This document shows, in pieces, positions 42,875 to 53,092 of a stretch of DNA of 64,000 bases. The notes beneath the pieces were generated by a model. The model did not search any database and was not told the origin of the DNA. It worked only from the letters and a program-made list of their open reading frames with translations. Numbering within the stretch: position 1 is the stretch's first letter; each line of letters starts with the position of its first letter. A program made the position numbers and the translations under genes. The DNA lies in NCBI RefSeq assembly GCF_900608595.1, contig NZ_UWYY01000016.1:1-64000 (forward strand), read 5' to 3'. This stretch comes from Promicromonospora panici (lineage in GTDB: Bacteria > Actinomycetota > Actinomycetes > Actinomycetales > Cellulomonadaceae).

Positions 42875-42929
42875 TGACCATGCACCTGCTGCCAGGCGGA
42901 GGCCGGTTCTGGCAGCAGGTGCATGGTCA
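42875..42929. repeat. Hairpin of the GACCATGCAC family (copy 2)
   Basis: Perfect 21-base arms 42875-42895 (TGACCATGCACCTGCTGCCAG) and 42909-42929, loop of 13 bases. It shares its arm core with the hairpin at 37597, differing at one symmetric position (G or C). It sits between two genes of the same orientation, the racemase-like gene starting just after it. Confidence 0.8.
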
Positions 42930-42958
42930 ATTCCGACAGGATGCCGCAGGATGACGGC

Positions 42959-43981
42959 GTGATCACGCAGACCGTCGCCACCACCGATTACCACACCGCC
43001 GGGGAGCCGTTCCGGATCGTGGCCGAGTCTCCCGTGCCGCTGCCCGGCGACTCGGTCGCCGACCGCCGGGCCCGCGCCCTGGCGAGCCCGGCCGCCCAGG
43101 AGCTGCGGCGGACCCTGTGCTCCGAGCCGCGTGGCCACGCGGACATGTACGGCGGGTTCATCGTGCCGCCGGACGACGACGGCGCCCACCTGGGCGTGCT
43201 CTTCTGGCACAAGGACGGGTTCTCGACCGCCTGCGGGCACGGCACGATCGCCCTGGGTGCCTGGGCCGTCGACACCGGCCTGGTCCCGGCGCCCGACGAC
43301 GGCGCGGCCGACGTCGTCGTCGACGTGCCCTCGGGGCGGGTCACCGCACGGGTGCACCGGGCCGGCGGGCGCACGGTCGGCGTCGACTTCGTGAACGTCC
43401 CCAGCTACGTGCTCGCCCGCGACCTGGCTGTGCCCACCTCGTGGGGCGTGGCCTCGGCGACCCTGGCCTACGGGGGCGCGATCTACGCGAGCGTGGACGC
43501 GACGAGCCTCGGCCTGTCCGTGGACCCGGCGAACTACGCGGAACTCATCGCGGTCGGCCGCGAGATCAAGCACACGCTCGACGACGAGGGTCTGGCCGTT
43601 CATCCCACTGACCCGCGCCTCAACGGGGTGTACGGCACGATCCTGCACGAGGAGCTGGGCTCCGGGGACGACTCGACCGTGCACCAGCGGAACGTGGCGG
43701 TGTTCGCCGACGGTCAGGTCGACCGGTCGCCGTGCGGCTCGGGCACGGCCGCCCGGCTGGCCGTACTGGCCGACGAGGGTCGGGTCGGCGTCGGCGGCAC
43801 GACGCTCCTGCACGAATCGATAGTCGGTTCGACCTTCACCGGCGCCGTCGTCGGCACCACGCGGGTCGACGATCGTCCGGCGGTGATACCCCAGGTCACC
43901 GGAATGGCGTACCGCACGGGGGAACATCGGTTCGTGGTCGACGGCGCCGACCCCCTCGTGCCCGGGTTCGTGCTCCGGTGA
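42959..43981 (+). CDS. Proline racemase / hydroxyproline epimerase family protein
   Basis: A pyridoxal-free isomerase of about 340 residues. The two catalytic Cys are present: Cys92 in STACGHGT and Cys259 in DRSPCGSGTAA. Having both favours racemase or epimerase activity over the trans-3-hydroxyproline dehydratase variant, in which one is replaced. N-terminal DYHTAGEPFRIV fits the family (usually HTAGEP). GTG 42959 has AGGAT at good spacing; ATG 42941 and the ATG inside the hairpin arm are alternatives. Its stop overlaps the start of an ornithine-cyclodeaminase-like gene, which fits degradation of a proline derivative. Confidence 0.88.
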   Translation: MITQTVATTDYHTAGEPFRIVAESPVPLPGDSVADRRARALASPAAQELRRTLCSEPRGHADMYGGFIVPPDDDGAHLGVLFWHKDGFSTACGHGTIALGAWAVDTGLVPAPDDGAADVVVDVPSGRVTARVHRAGGRTVGVDFVNVPSYVLARDLAVPTSWGVASATLAYGGAIYASVDATSLGLSVDPANYAELIAVGREIKHTLDDEGLAVHPTDPRLNGVYGTILHEELGSGDDSTVHQRNVAVFADGQVDRSPCGSGTAARLAVLADEGRVGVGGTTLLHESIVGSTFTGAVVGTTRVDDRPAVIPQVTGMAYRTGEHRFVVDGADPLVPGFVLR

Positions 43982-44922
43982 GCGCGCCCCTCGTGCTGGG
44001 CGCCGCGGCGGTCACCGCCGCCTGCCCGCCCGCCGACGCCGTCGCCGCGATCCGAGCCGCCCTGCGCGACGGGCTGGACCCCTCGGTAGACCTCCCGCGC
44101 CAGGCCGTCCCGCTGGCGGCCGGCCAGTTCCTGCTCATGCCGTCGGACGGCGGCGGCGACCGGAGCCACGTCGGCATCAAGGTGGCCACGGTCGCGCCCG
44201 CCAACCCCGAGCGCGGCCTGCCCCGCATCCAGGGCTCCTATCTCCTGCTCGACGCCGCGACGCTGGGCGTCGTCGCCGTGCTGGACGGCATAGCGCTGAC
44301 CACGCTCCGCACGCCCGCCGTCTCCGTCGCGGCCGTGCTGGACCGGCTCCTGACGGGGACGGCACCGCTACGCGTCGCCGTGTTGGGCTCCGGTCCCCAG
44401 GCACACGGCCACGTCGCCACGCTCGCCGGCGCCCTGGCGGGCCACCGCACGCCCGGCCCGGTGGCCCAGCTCGTCCGGGACCCGGGCCGGGCGGCCCCGA
44501 TCGACGGCGCGCGCCTCGTGCAGCTCGGCGCCCCGGACTCGGACGACGCCCTGCGGGCCGCCGACGTCGTCGTCTGCGCGACCTCGGCGCGCGAGCCGCT
44601 GTTCGACGCCGGGCTGATCACGGACACAGCGACCGTGATCGCCGTCGGCTCGCACGAGCCCGACGCCCGGGAGCTGCCCGCGGACCTGCTCGCACGCGCA
44701 ACTGTGGTCGTCGAGGACCCCGGCGCCGCCCTGCGCGAGGCCGGCGACGTCGTCCTCGCGATCGCGGACGGCGCATTGACCGCCGCGGACCTGGTGCCGA
44801 TGCGCGACGTCGTCACCGGCGCCGTCCGCCCCGATCCGGCGCGGCCGCTGGTCTTCAAGAGCACGGGCATGTCCTGGGAGGACCTGGTCGTGGCCGAGGC
44901 AGTGCTGACCGGCGCGCGCTGA
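43978..44922 (+). CDS. Ornithine cyclodeaminase / mu-crystallin family reductase
   Basis: A 314-residue NAD(P)-dependent enzyme. Substrate motifs VGIKVATV (Lys) and TTLRTPAVS (Arg) are present, and the Rossmann motif is VAVLGSGPQAHGHV. Family members include ornithine cyclodeaminase and the reductase of delta-1-pyrroline-2-carboxylate. GTG 43978 overlaps the racemase stop. Pairing with a proline racemase-like enzyme points to hydroxyproline or D-proline metabolism, for example reduction of pyrroline-2-carboxylate to proline; this is inference. Confidence 0.85.
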   Translation: MSAPLVLGAAAVTAACPPADAVAAIRAALRDGLDPSVDLPRQAVPLAAGQFLLMPSDGGGDRSHVGIKVATVAPANPERGLPRIQGSYLLLDAATLGVVAVLDGIALTTLRTPAVSVAAVLDRLLTGTAPLRVAVLGSGPQAHGHVATLAGALAGHRTPGPVAQLVRDPGRAAPIDGARLVQLGAPDSDDALRAADVVVCATSAREPLFDAGLITDTATVIAVGSHEPDARELPADLLARATVVVEDPGAALREAGDVVLAIADGALTAADLVPMRDVVTGAVRPDPARPLVFKSTGMSWEDLVVAEAVLTGAR

Positions 44923-44976
44923 CCCGGCAGCGCAGGTCACGGCCCGGTACCCAGCCGAAACACGAGGGCCCCGAGG

Positions 44977-45003
44977 GAAACACGAAAGTTACCGCCGAAG
45001 AAC
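44977..45003 (+). promoter_or_regulatory. GlnR-like half-sites upstream of urtA
   Basis: GAAAC (44977-44981), then GTTAC (44988-44992) after 6 bases, then AGAAC (44999-45003) after another 6. This matches the alternating GTNAC/GAAAC half-sites with 6-base spacing known for the actinobacterial nitrogen regulator GlnR, the last half-site being imperfect. The genes downstream (urea uptake and urease) are typical GlnR targets. A further GAAAC lies at 44957. Confidence 0.45.
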
Positions 45004-45024
45004 GGGAGTGACATCTCCGTCCAC

Positions 45025-45044
45025 TTAGGTTCATTTGAACCTAA
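45025..45044. promoter_or_regulatory. Palindrome TTAGGTTCA-TT-TGAACCTAA
   Basis: Perfect 9-base arms around two bases, 48 bases before the urtA start and after the GlnR-like sites. The length and symmetry are those of a dimeric repressor operator. The AT content stands out from the surroundings. No matching regulator could be assigned. Confidence 0.5.
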
Positions 45045-45091
45045 ACGGTCGGCCCACCCCGGGCCGTCGGCCATGAAACGGAGCATCCCCC

Positions 45092-46363
45092 ATGCGTCTT
45101 CGGTCCACGTCGCCCCACGGCGCGACGCGTCTGAGCACCGTCACGCTCGCCGCTCTCTGCGTCATCGCCCTGAGCGCCTGCGGGGCGCGGGTCGACGCCG
45201 GCAGCCCCGGCGCGTCCAGCTCCGCCGAGAGCTGCGTCGACACGTCAGGCGACACCGTCAAGATCGGCTTCCTCAACTCGCTGTCGGGCACGATGGCGAT
45301 CTCGGAGCAGACCGTCCACGACTCCCTCCAGCTCGCCGCCCAGGAGATCAACGCTGACGGCGGCGTGCTCGGCAAGCAGCTCGAGATCGTCTCGGAGGAC
45401 GGCCAGTCCGAGCCCACCGTGTTCGCCGAGAAGGCCGGCAAGCTCATCACCAGCGACTGCGTCGCGGCGGTGTTCGGCGGCTGGACGTCGGCGTCCCGTA
45501 AGGCGATGCTGCCGGTGTTCGAGGCCCAGGACTCCCTGCTGTTCTACCCGGTGCAGTACGAGGGTCTGGAGTCCTCCCCGAACATCTTCTACACGGGCGC
45601 CACGACCAACCAGCAGATCGTGCCCGCGCTCGACTACCTCGCTGAGCAGGGCACGAAGTCGCTGTTCCTGGTCGGCTCGGACTACGTCTTCCCGCGCACG
45701 GCGAACAAGATCATCAACGCGTACGCCGAGGCCCACGACATCGAGATCGTCGGCGAGGAGTACGCGCCGCTGGGCCACACCGACTTCTCGACGATCGTCA
45801 ACAAGGTCAAGTCCGCCGACGCCGACGCCGTGTTCAACACCCTCAACGGCGACTCCAACGTCGCGTTCTTCAAGGAGTACAACAACGCCGGGATATCCGC
45901 CCACGACATGCCCGTCGTCTCCGTGTCGATCGCGGAGGAAGAGGTCGGTGGCATCGGCGTCGAGAACATCGAGGGCCAGCTCACCGCCTGGAACTACTAC
46001 CAGACCGTGGACAGCCCCGCGAACAGCGCGTTCGTCGAGGCCTTCAAGGCCGAGTACGGCGAGGACCGCCCCACCTCCGACCCGATGGAGGCCGCCTACA
46101 CCTCGCTGTACCTCTGGAAGGCGATGGTCGAGAAGGCCGAGTCGTTCGACGTCGACGACGTGACCGCCGCGGCGGACGGCGTCACCTTCGACGCCCCCGA
46201 GGGCGAGGTCGTCGTCAACGGCGACAACCACCACATCGCCAAGACCGCCCTCATCGGCAAGATCGGCGCGGACGGCCTGATCCACACCGAGTGGAGCTCG
46301 CAGGAGCCGATCGAGCCCGACCCGTTCCTCGAGGGCTACGACTGGGCCGACGGGCTGTCCTGA
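45092..46363 (+). CDS. urtA: Urea ABC transporter substrate-binding lipoprotein UrtA
   Basis: Binds urea at the cell surface for the UrtBCDE importer. The 423-residue product has a signal peptide with lipobox LSAC, followed by VKIGFLNSLSGTMAISEQTVHDSLQLAAQEINADGG and FYPVQYEGLESSPNIFYTGATTNQQIVPALDYL, both very typical of UrtA, and a C-terminal EPIEPDPFLEGYDWADGLS. It heads an eleven-gene colinear nitrogen cluster with urtBCDE and the urease genes. Regulatory sites lie in the 169 bases upstream. Confidence 0.94.
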   Translation: MRLRSTSPHGATRLSTVTLAALCVIALSACGARVDAGSPGASSSAESCVDTSGDTVKIGFLNSLSGTMAISEQTVHDSLQLAAQEINADGGVLGKQLEIVSEDGQSEPTVFAEKAGKLITSDCVAAVFGGWTSASRKAMLPVFEAQDSLLFYPVQYEGLESSPNIFYTGATTNQQIVPALDYLAEQGTKSLFLVGSDYVFPRTANKIINAYAEAHDIEIVGEEYAPLGHTDFSTIVNKVKSADADAVFNTLNGDSNVAFFKEYNNAGISAHDMPVVSVSIAEEEVGGIGVENIEGQLTAWNYYQTVDSPANSAFVEAFKAEYGEDRPTSDPMEAAYTSLYLWKAMVEKAESFDVDDVTAAADGVTFDAPEGEVVVNGDNHHIAKTALIGKIGADGLIHTEWSSQEPIEPDPFLEGYDWADGLS

Positions 46364-46391
46364 CCAGGCCCCGGGAAGAAACGGGACCCGC

Positions 46392-47273
46392 ATGGACATC
46401 ATCGCCCAGCTCTTCGCCGGACTGAGCCTCGGCTCCGTCCTCCTCCTCGCCGCCCTCGGGCTCTCCCTGACCTTCGGCCAGATGGGCGTCATCAACATGG
46501 CCCACGGCGAGTTCATGATGGCCGGCGCCTACACCGCGTTCGTCGTCCAGGGTGTGATCGGCGACGCCGGGATCAGCCTGCTCGTCGCGCTCCCGCTGGG
46601 CTTCCTCGTGGGCGGCCTGCTCGGCCTGCTCCTGGAGGCCACGCTCATCCACCGCATGTACCGGCGTCCGCTGGACACGCTGCTCGTCACCTGGGGTGTC
46701 GCGCTCGTGCTCCAGCAGGTCGCGCGGGACGTGTTCGGCGCGCCCAACGTGGACGTCCGTGCACCCGCCTGGCTGTCGGGCGCCGTCGAGATCGGCGGGC
46801 TCGCGCTGCCCCGGACCCGCCTGTTCATCCTGGCGCTCGCGATCGTGTGCGTCGTCGCCCTGGCGCTCGCCCTGCGCGCCACGCCGCTCGGCCGGCGCAT
46901 CCGCGCCGTCGTGCAGAACCGGGACCTGGCCGAGGCGTCCGGCATCTCGTCGCGGGGGACCGACCGGGTCACGTTCTTCGTCGGGTCGGGGCTGGCCGGC
47001 ATCGCGGGCGTCGCGCTCACGCTGCTCGGCTCGATCGGGCCGACGCTCGGGACCAGCTACATCGTCGACGCGTTCCTCGTCGTCGTGGCCGGCGGTATCG
47101 GCCAGATCAAGGGCACGGTGATCGCGGCGACGGCGCTGGGCCTGATGCAGGCGTTCTTCGAGTACTCGACCACGGCGTCGGTCGCCAAGGTGCTCGTGTT
47201 CGTCGCGATCGTGGCCTTCCTGCAGCTACGCCCCCAGGGACTGGTCTCGGTCCGGACGAGGAGCCTCGCATGA
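46392..47273 (+). CDS. urtB: Urea ABC transporter permease UrtB
   Basis: A LivH-type permease of 293 residues with about eight hydrophobic segments. FGQMGVINMAHGEFMMAGAYTAFVVQ and RAVVQNRDLAEASGISSRGTDRVTFFVGSGLAGIAGVALTLLGSIGPTLGTSYIVDAFLVVVAGG are typical of UrtB. It lies 28 bases after urtA and its stop overlaps urtC (ATGA). Confidence 0.94.
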   Translation: MDIIAQLFAGLSLGSVLLLAALGLSLTFGQMGVINMAHGEFMMAGAYTAFVVQGVIGDAGISLLVALPLGFLVGGLLGLLLEATLIHRMYRRPLDTLLVTWGVALVLQQVARDVFGAPNVDVRAPAWLSGAVEIGGLALPRTRLFILALAIVCVVALALALRATPLGRRIRAVVQNRDLAEASGISSRGTDRVTFFVGSGLAGIAGVALTLLGSIGPTLGTSYIVDAFLVVVAGGIGQIKGTVIAATALGLMQAFFEYSTTASVAKVLVFVAIVAFLQLRPQGLVSVRTRSLA

Positions 47274-48349
47274 CCGTCCTCAACGCACTCGTACGGCCGG
47301 GCCGCACCCGCACTCTCGCGGCGTTCGGCCTCGCGGCGGCGCTCCTGCTGCTCGCGCCCGTGGTGCTCAGCCCGTTCCGCCTCGACCTGCTCGCCAAGTT
47401 CCTCTGCCTCGCGATGGTCGCGGTCGGGATCGGCCTGGCGTGGGGCCGCGGCGGGCTGCTCACCCTGGGCCAGGGGGTCTACTTCGGCCTCGGGGCCTAC
47501 CTGATGGCCATGCACCTCAAGCTGGCCGACGCCGGCCCGGGCGGCGTCCCGGACTTCATGCTCCTGTACGGGACGGGACAGGTGCCGGGCTGGTGGGAGC
47601 CGCTGCGGTCACCGGTCTCGGCGATCCTGCTGATCCTGGTCGTACCTGCGGCGCTGGCCGCGCTCCTCGGGTGGGCAGTGTTCACCCGCCGCGTGCGGGG
47701 CGCGTACTTTGCGATCCTGTCCCAGGCGCTGGCCGCGGCTTTCGCCATCCTGCTCATCGGCCAGCAGCAGACGACAGGCGGGACCAACGGGCTCAACGGG
47801 TTCCGGGCGTTCTTCGGGTACGACCTGGCCGACCCGGTCAACAAGCAGATGCTCTACCTGATCGCTGCGGGCGTGCTGCTCGTGATGGTGGCCGTGGTGC
47901 GCCAGCTGACCGTCTCCCGGTTCGGGGAGCTGCTGGTCGCCGTCCGCGACCAGGAGGACCGCGTCCGGTTCCTCGGCTACGACCCCGCGGCCGTGAAGGT
48001 CGTCGCCTACGTCGTCGCCGCGGTGATGGCGGCGGTCGGCGGCGCGCTCTTCGTCCCGATCGTCGGGATCATCTCGCCGGCCGACGTCGGCGTGGTGCCC
48101 TCCATCGGCTTCCTCATCGGGGTGGCGATCGGCGGGCGCGCGACCCTGCTCGGCCCGGTGCTCGGGTCGATAGCGGTGAGCTGGGCGCAGACGTCGATCT
48201 CCGAGCAGTTCCCGTCGGGCTGGATCTACTTCCAGGGCGCCCTGTTCATCCTCGTCATCGCCTTCCTGCCCGGCGGTCTGGCGTCGGTCGCCGGCACGCT
48301 GCGGCGTCGTCCTGCCGTGGCGGGCCTTTCCGAGAGGAGCCCCGCATGA
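47270..48349 (+). CDS. urtC: Urea ABC transporter permease UrtC
   Basis: A LivM-type permease of 359 residues. LTLGQGVYFGLGAYLMAMHLKLADAG, TGGTNGLNGFRAFFGYDL and RVRFLGYDPAAVKVVAYVVAAVMAAVGGALFVPIVGIISPADVGVVPSIGFLI are characteristic of UrtC. ATG 47270 overlaps the urtB stop and its own stop overlaps urtD, so the transporter genes are translationally coupled. Confidence 0.94.
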   Translation: MTVLNALVRPGRTRTLAAFGLAAALLLLAPVVLSPFRLDLLAKFLCLAMVAVGIGLAWGRGGLLTLGQGVYFGLGAYLMAMHLKLADAGPGGVPDFMLLYGTGQVPGWWEPLRSPVSAILLILVVPAALAALLGWAVFTRRVRGAYFAILSQALAAAFAILLIGQQQTTGGTNGLNGFRAFFGYDLADPVNKQMLYLIAAGVLLVMVAVVRQLTVSRFGELLVAVRDQEDRVRFLGYDPAAVKVVAYVVAAVMAAVGGALFVPIVGIISPADVGVVPSIGFLIGVAIGGRATLLGPVLGSIAVSWAQTSISEQFPSGWIYFQGALFILVIAFLPGGLASVAGTLRRRPAVAGLSERSPA

Positions 48350-49251
48350 GCGACCTGTCACCGGCGGCCGCGCAGCCGGAGACCGAGATCGACCTGGCCG
48401 CGGCCGAGGCGCTGCTCGGGACGGACACGAGCCGGTTCCGGCACGACTACCTGGAGATACGCGGGCTGCGCGTCGAGTTCGACGGCTTCGTCGCCGTGCG
48501 CGACGTCGACCTCACGGTCACACAGGGCGACCTGCGGTTCCTCATCGGCCCGAACGGAGCGGGCAAGACGACGCTCATCGACGCCGTGACCGGCCTGGTC
48601 CGGGCCTCGGGCTCAGTCGCCTTCGGCCGGACCGAGCTGCTCGGGCGCAGCACGCACCGCATCGCGCGCGCCGGCGTCGGGCGGACGTTCCAGACCGCCA
48701 GCGTGTTCGACGAGCTGACGGTGCTGCAGAACCTCGACATCGCGGCCGGCGCGCGGCGTGGGCCGCTGACCCTGCTGCGGCGCCGGCCGGGCACGCCGGA
48801 GGCGGTCGAGCACGCGCTGGAGACGGTGGGCCTGACGGCGCTGCGTGACGTGCCCGCCGGGGTGCTCGCACACGGCCAGAAGCAGTGGCTGGAGATCGGG
48901 ATGCTGCTCGTCCAGGACGCCCACCTGCTGCTGCTCGACGAGCCCGTCGCCGGCATGACGCAGGCCGAGCGCGAGGAGACCGGCCAGCTGCTGCGCCGCA
49001 TCGGGTCGCAGCGGGTGGTGGTCGTCGTCGAGCACGACATGGAGTTCCTCCGGTCGTTCGCCGACTCCGTGACCGTGATGCACCAGGGGCGCGTGCTGGC
49101 GGAGGGCACGGTGCAGGAGGTGCAGAACGACCCGGCGGTCGTCGAGGTCTACCTCGGCGCCCCGGCCGCGGCGTCGGACGGCGCCGCGGCGGGCGCCACC
49201 GCGGGCGCCGTTACGAGCGAAGCCGCCACGAGCGAAGGAGAACTCCCGTGA
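48346..49251 (+). CDS. urtD: Urea ABC transporter ATPase UrtD
   Basis: The LivG-type ATPase, 301 residues. The family-typical N-terminal extension precedes LEIRGLRVEFDGFVAVRDVDLTV, Walker A GPNGAGKTT, RTFQTASVFDELTVLQNLDIA, a signature replaced by LAHGQKQWLEIG as usual for UrtD, and Walker B LLLLDEPVAGMTQAE. The C-terminal 30 residues are Ala/Gly/Thr/Ser-rich. The stop overlaps the urtE start. Confidence 0.94.
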   Translation: MSDLSPAAAQPETEIDLAAAEALLGTDTSRFRHDYLEIRGLRVEFDGFVAVRDVDLTVTQGDLRFLIGPNGAGKTTLIDAVTGLVRASGSVAFGRTELLGRSTHRIARAGVGRTFQTASVFDELTVLQNLDIAAGARRGPLTLLRRRPGTPEAVEHALETVGLTALRDVPAGVLAHGQKQWLEIGMLLVQDAHLLLLDEPVAGMTQAEREETGQLLRRIGSQRVVVVVEHDMEFLRSFADSVTVMHQGRVLAEGTVQEVQNDPAVVEVYLGAPAAASDGAAAGATAGAVTSEAATSEGELP

Positions 49252-49946
49252 TGCTGGAGCTGACCGGCGTGACCTCGGGCTACGGCCGCACGACGGTGGT
49301 GCACGACGTCGACCTGACCGTGCCCGACGACGCGCTGACCGCCGTGCTGGGCCACAACGGCGCGGGCAAGACGACGCTGCTGCGGGCCGTGCTCGGGCTG
49401 CTGCCCGTGCGGGCCGGTACGGTCCGGCTCGCCGGCGACGACGTCACGGGGCTCGCGCCGCACCAGCGCGTGCGGCGCGGCATCGCGTACGTGCCGCAGG
49501 GGCAGCAGTCCTTCGGGCTGCTGAGCGCACGGGAGAACCTGCAGGTGGTCGCGGACGCCTACGGACGGGCCGGCCGGCGTCGGACCGACGAGGCGCTCGA
49601 CCTCTTCCCCGCGCTCCGGGACCTGCTCGGGCGGCAGGCCGGGCTGCTGTCCGGCGGGCAGCGGCAGCAGCTCGCGATCGCCCGGGCGCTCGTGACGGGT
49701 CCGCGGCTGCTCGTCCTCGACGAGCCGGTCGAGGGCATCCAGCCCAACGTCGTGAGCGAGATCTACGCCGCGATCTCGGCCCTCACCTCGGCGGGCGGCC
49801 TGTCGGCGCTGCTCGTCGAGCAGCACATCGGCTACGCCGTCGAGCACGCCGCCGAGTTCGCGGTGCTGGCCTCGGGCCGCGTCGCCCACCGCGGCCAGGG
49901 CGGCCCGACCGCCGCCCTGGAAGCCCGCAAGGCACTCACCCTATGA
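49251..49946 (+). CDS. urtE: Urea ABC transporter ATPase UrtE
   Basis: The LivF-type ATPase, 231 residues, with MLELTGVTSGYGRTTVVHDVDL, Walker A GHNGAGKTT, GIAYVPQGQQSFGLLSARENL (the UrtE-type GR/GQ-IFP region), signature LSGGQRQQ and Walker B LLVLDEPVEGIQPNVV. ATG 49251 overlaps the urtD stop; the adjacent GTG 49248 has slightly better ribosome-site spacing and is possible. Confidence 0.94.
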   Translation: MLELTGVTSGYGRTTVVHDVDLTVPDDALTAVLGHNGAGKTTLLRAVLGLLPVRAGTVRLAGDDVTGLAPHQRVRRGIAYVPQGQQSFGLLSARENLQVVADAYGRAGRRRTDEALDLFPALRDLLGRQAGLLSGGQRQQLAIARALVTGPRLLVLDEPVEGIQPNVVSEIYAAISALTSAGGLSALLVEQHIGYAVEHAAEFAVLASGRVAHRGQGGPTAALEARKALTL

Positions 49947-49971
49947 CCCCCCGTCATTGGTTGGAGGGGTC

Positions 49972-50274
49972 GTGCGGCTGACACCTGGCGATGTCGAGAA
50001 GCTGCTGCTGGCCACAGCCGGGATGGTCGCGCGCGACCGCCTGGCGCGCGGCGTGCGGCTCAACTACCCGGAGTCCGTGGCCCTGCTGTCCTGCTGGGTC
50101 ATCGAACGGGCCCGCGACGGCGCCGACGTCGCGACGCTCATGGACGCCGGCCGCGAGGTCCTGGCCCGCGAGCAGGTCATGGACGGCGTCCCGGAGCTGC
50201 TCACCGACGTCCAGGTCGAGGCCACGTTCCCCGACGGTCGCAAGCTCGTCACCCTGCACCACCCGGTCCAGTAG
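49972..50274 (+). CDS. ureA: Urease subunit gamma
   Basis: The small gamma subunit of urease, which hydrolyses urea to ammonia and carbamate. The 100-residue product matches the usual length and sequence: VRLTPGDVEKLLLATAGMVARDRLARGVRLNYPESVALLSCWVIERARDG and VPELLTDVQVEATFPDG. GTG 49972 follows GGAGG. The gene is 25 bases after urtE and 8 bases before ureB. Confidence 0.95.
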   Translation: MRLTPGDVEKLLLATAGMVARDRLARGVRLNYPESVALLSCWVIERARDGADVATLMDAGREVLAREQVMDGVPELLTDVQVEATFPDGRKLVTLHHPVQ

Positions 50275-50282
50275 GAGGCCCC

Positions 50283-50686
50283 ATGTCAGCCCACACGTCC
50301 ACGGGACCGGGTGCCGTCCGGGTCGCGCCCGGCCGCATCGAGATCAACGCCGACCGCGCCCCGCACGAGCGCTTGCGCCTGGTCGTCCTGAACACCGGCG
50401 ACCGGCCGGTCCAGATCGGCTCCCACCTGCACCTGCCCGACGCCAACAGCGCCCTGGAGCTCGACCGAGAGGCCGCGCACGGGTTCCGGCTCGACGTGCC
50501 GTCGGGCACGTCGCAGCGGTTCGAGCCCGGCGCGAGCCGCGAGGTCGACGCGGTCGCGATCCGCGGCGCGCGGCGCGTCCCGGGCATCCAGCGCGGCAAG
50601 GCCGACGGCGGTGCGCTTGGTCTTGCCGCCGAGGCCCCCGGCCGGCCGCCGGCCCCGACGTCCGACGACGAGCGAGAGGAACGCTG

Positions 50687-50687
<1 letters not shown>
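50283..50687 (+). CDS. ureB: Urease subunit beta
   Basis: The beta subunit, 134 residues. GRIEINADR, VVLNTGDRPVQIGSHLHLPDANSALELDREAAHGFRLDVPSGTSQRFEPG are family-typical. The last 25 residues (Ala/Pro-rich, ending SDDEREER) form a tail longer than in many homologues. The stop overlaps the ureC start. Confidence 0.95.
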
Positions 50688-52387
<1,700 letters not shown>

Positions 52388-52396
52388 CGGCCGCCG

Positions 52397-53092
52397 ATGA
52401 CCACACCCCACGCCCTCTCGGTGGCGATGCTGCTCGCCGACGCACGCCTGCCCAGCGGCGGGCACGCGCACTCGGCAAGCCTCGAGCCCGCACTGCTGGG
52501 CGGCATGCCGACGGCGTCGGTGCCCGCCTGGCTGGTCGGGCGGGCGACGACCGTGAGCCTGGTCGAGGCGGGCACCGCCGTGGTGACGGCGCGGCTGCTC
52601 GCGGAGGTGTCGGACGGCGGTTTCGGGCTCGCCGACGTCGTCCGGGCCTGGGCGGCACGGACGACGGCGCCCGCGCTGCGCGACGCCGCCCGCCTGCTCG
52701 GCCGCGGGTACCTGCGGCTCGCGCGCACCCTGTGGTCGGACGCCGCCGCGGTGCGGGCGCTCGTCGCGCACGACGCCGCCCACGGGCCGCTACCCCGAGC
52801 GATCGTCCTGGGGGCGATCGCCGCAGCGACCGGCCTGCCCGCCGCGGACACCGTGCGCCTCACCGTGTACGACGACGCCCAGACGGCGGCGTCGGCCCTG
52901 CTCAAGCTCGAACCGCTCGACCCGGTCACGCCCGCGCACTGGGTCCTCGAAGCCTGCGCCGCGGCGGAGCAGCACGTGCTCCGCGTCGCGGCGTGCACCA
53001 CCCCGGAGGACATCCCGGCCTCCGGTTCCCCGCAGACCGAGGGCTGGGCGCAGGCCCACGCCCTCCTGAGCCAAAGGTTGTTCCGTGCCTGA
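52397..53092 (+). CDS. ureF: Urease accessory protein UreF
   Basis: Helps assemble the nickel centre as part of the UreD-UreF-UreG complex. The 231-residue helical product begins with LLADARLPSGGHAHSASLEPAL, the usual UreF opening (D-x-x-x-P-x-G-x-x-x-H-S), and ends with SQRLFRA, as UreF proteins do. Its end overlaps the start of ureG by 8 bases. Confidence 0.88.
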   Translation: MTTPHALSVAMLLADARLPSGGHAHSASLEPALLGGMPTASVPAWLVGRATTVSLVEAGTAVVTARLLAEVSDGGFGLADVVRAWAARTTAPALRDAARLLGRGYLRLARTLWSDAAAVRALVAHDAAHGPLPRAIVLGAIAAATGLPAADTVRLTVYDDAQTAASALLKLEPLDPVTPAHWVLEACAAAEQHVLRVAACTTPEDIPASGSPQTEGWAQAHALLSQRLFRA

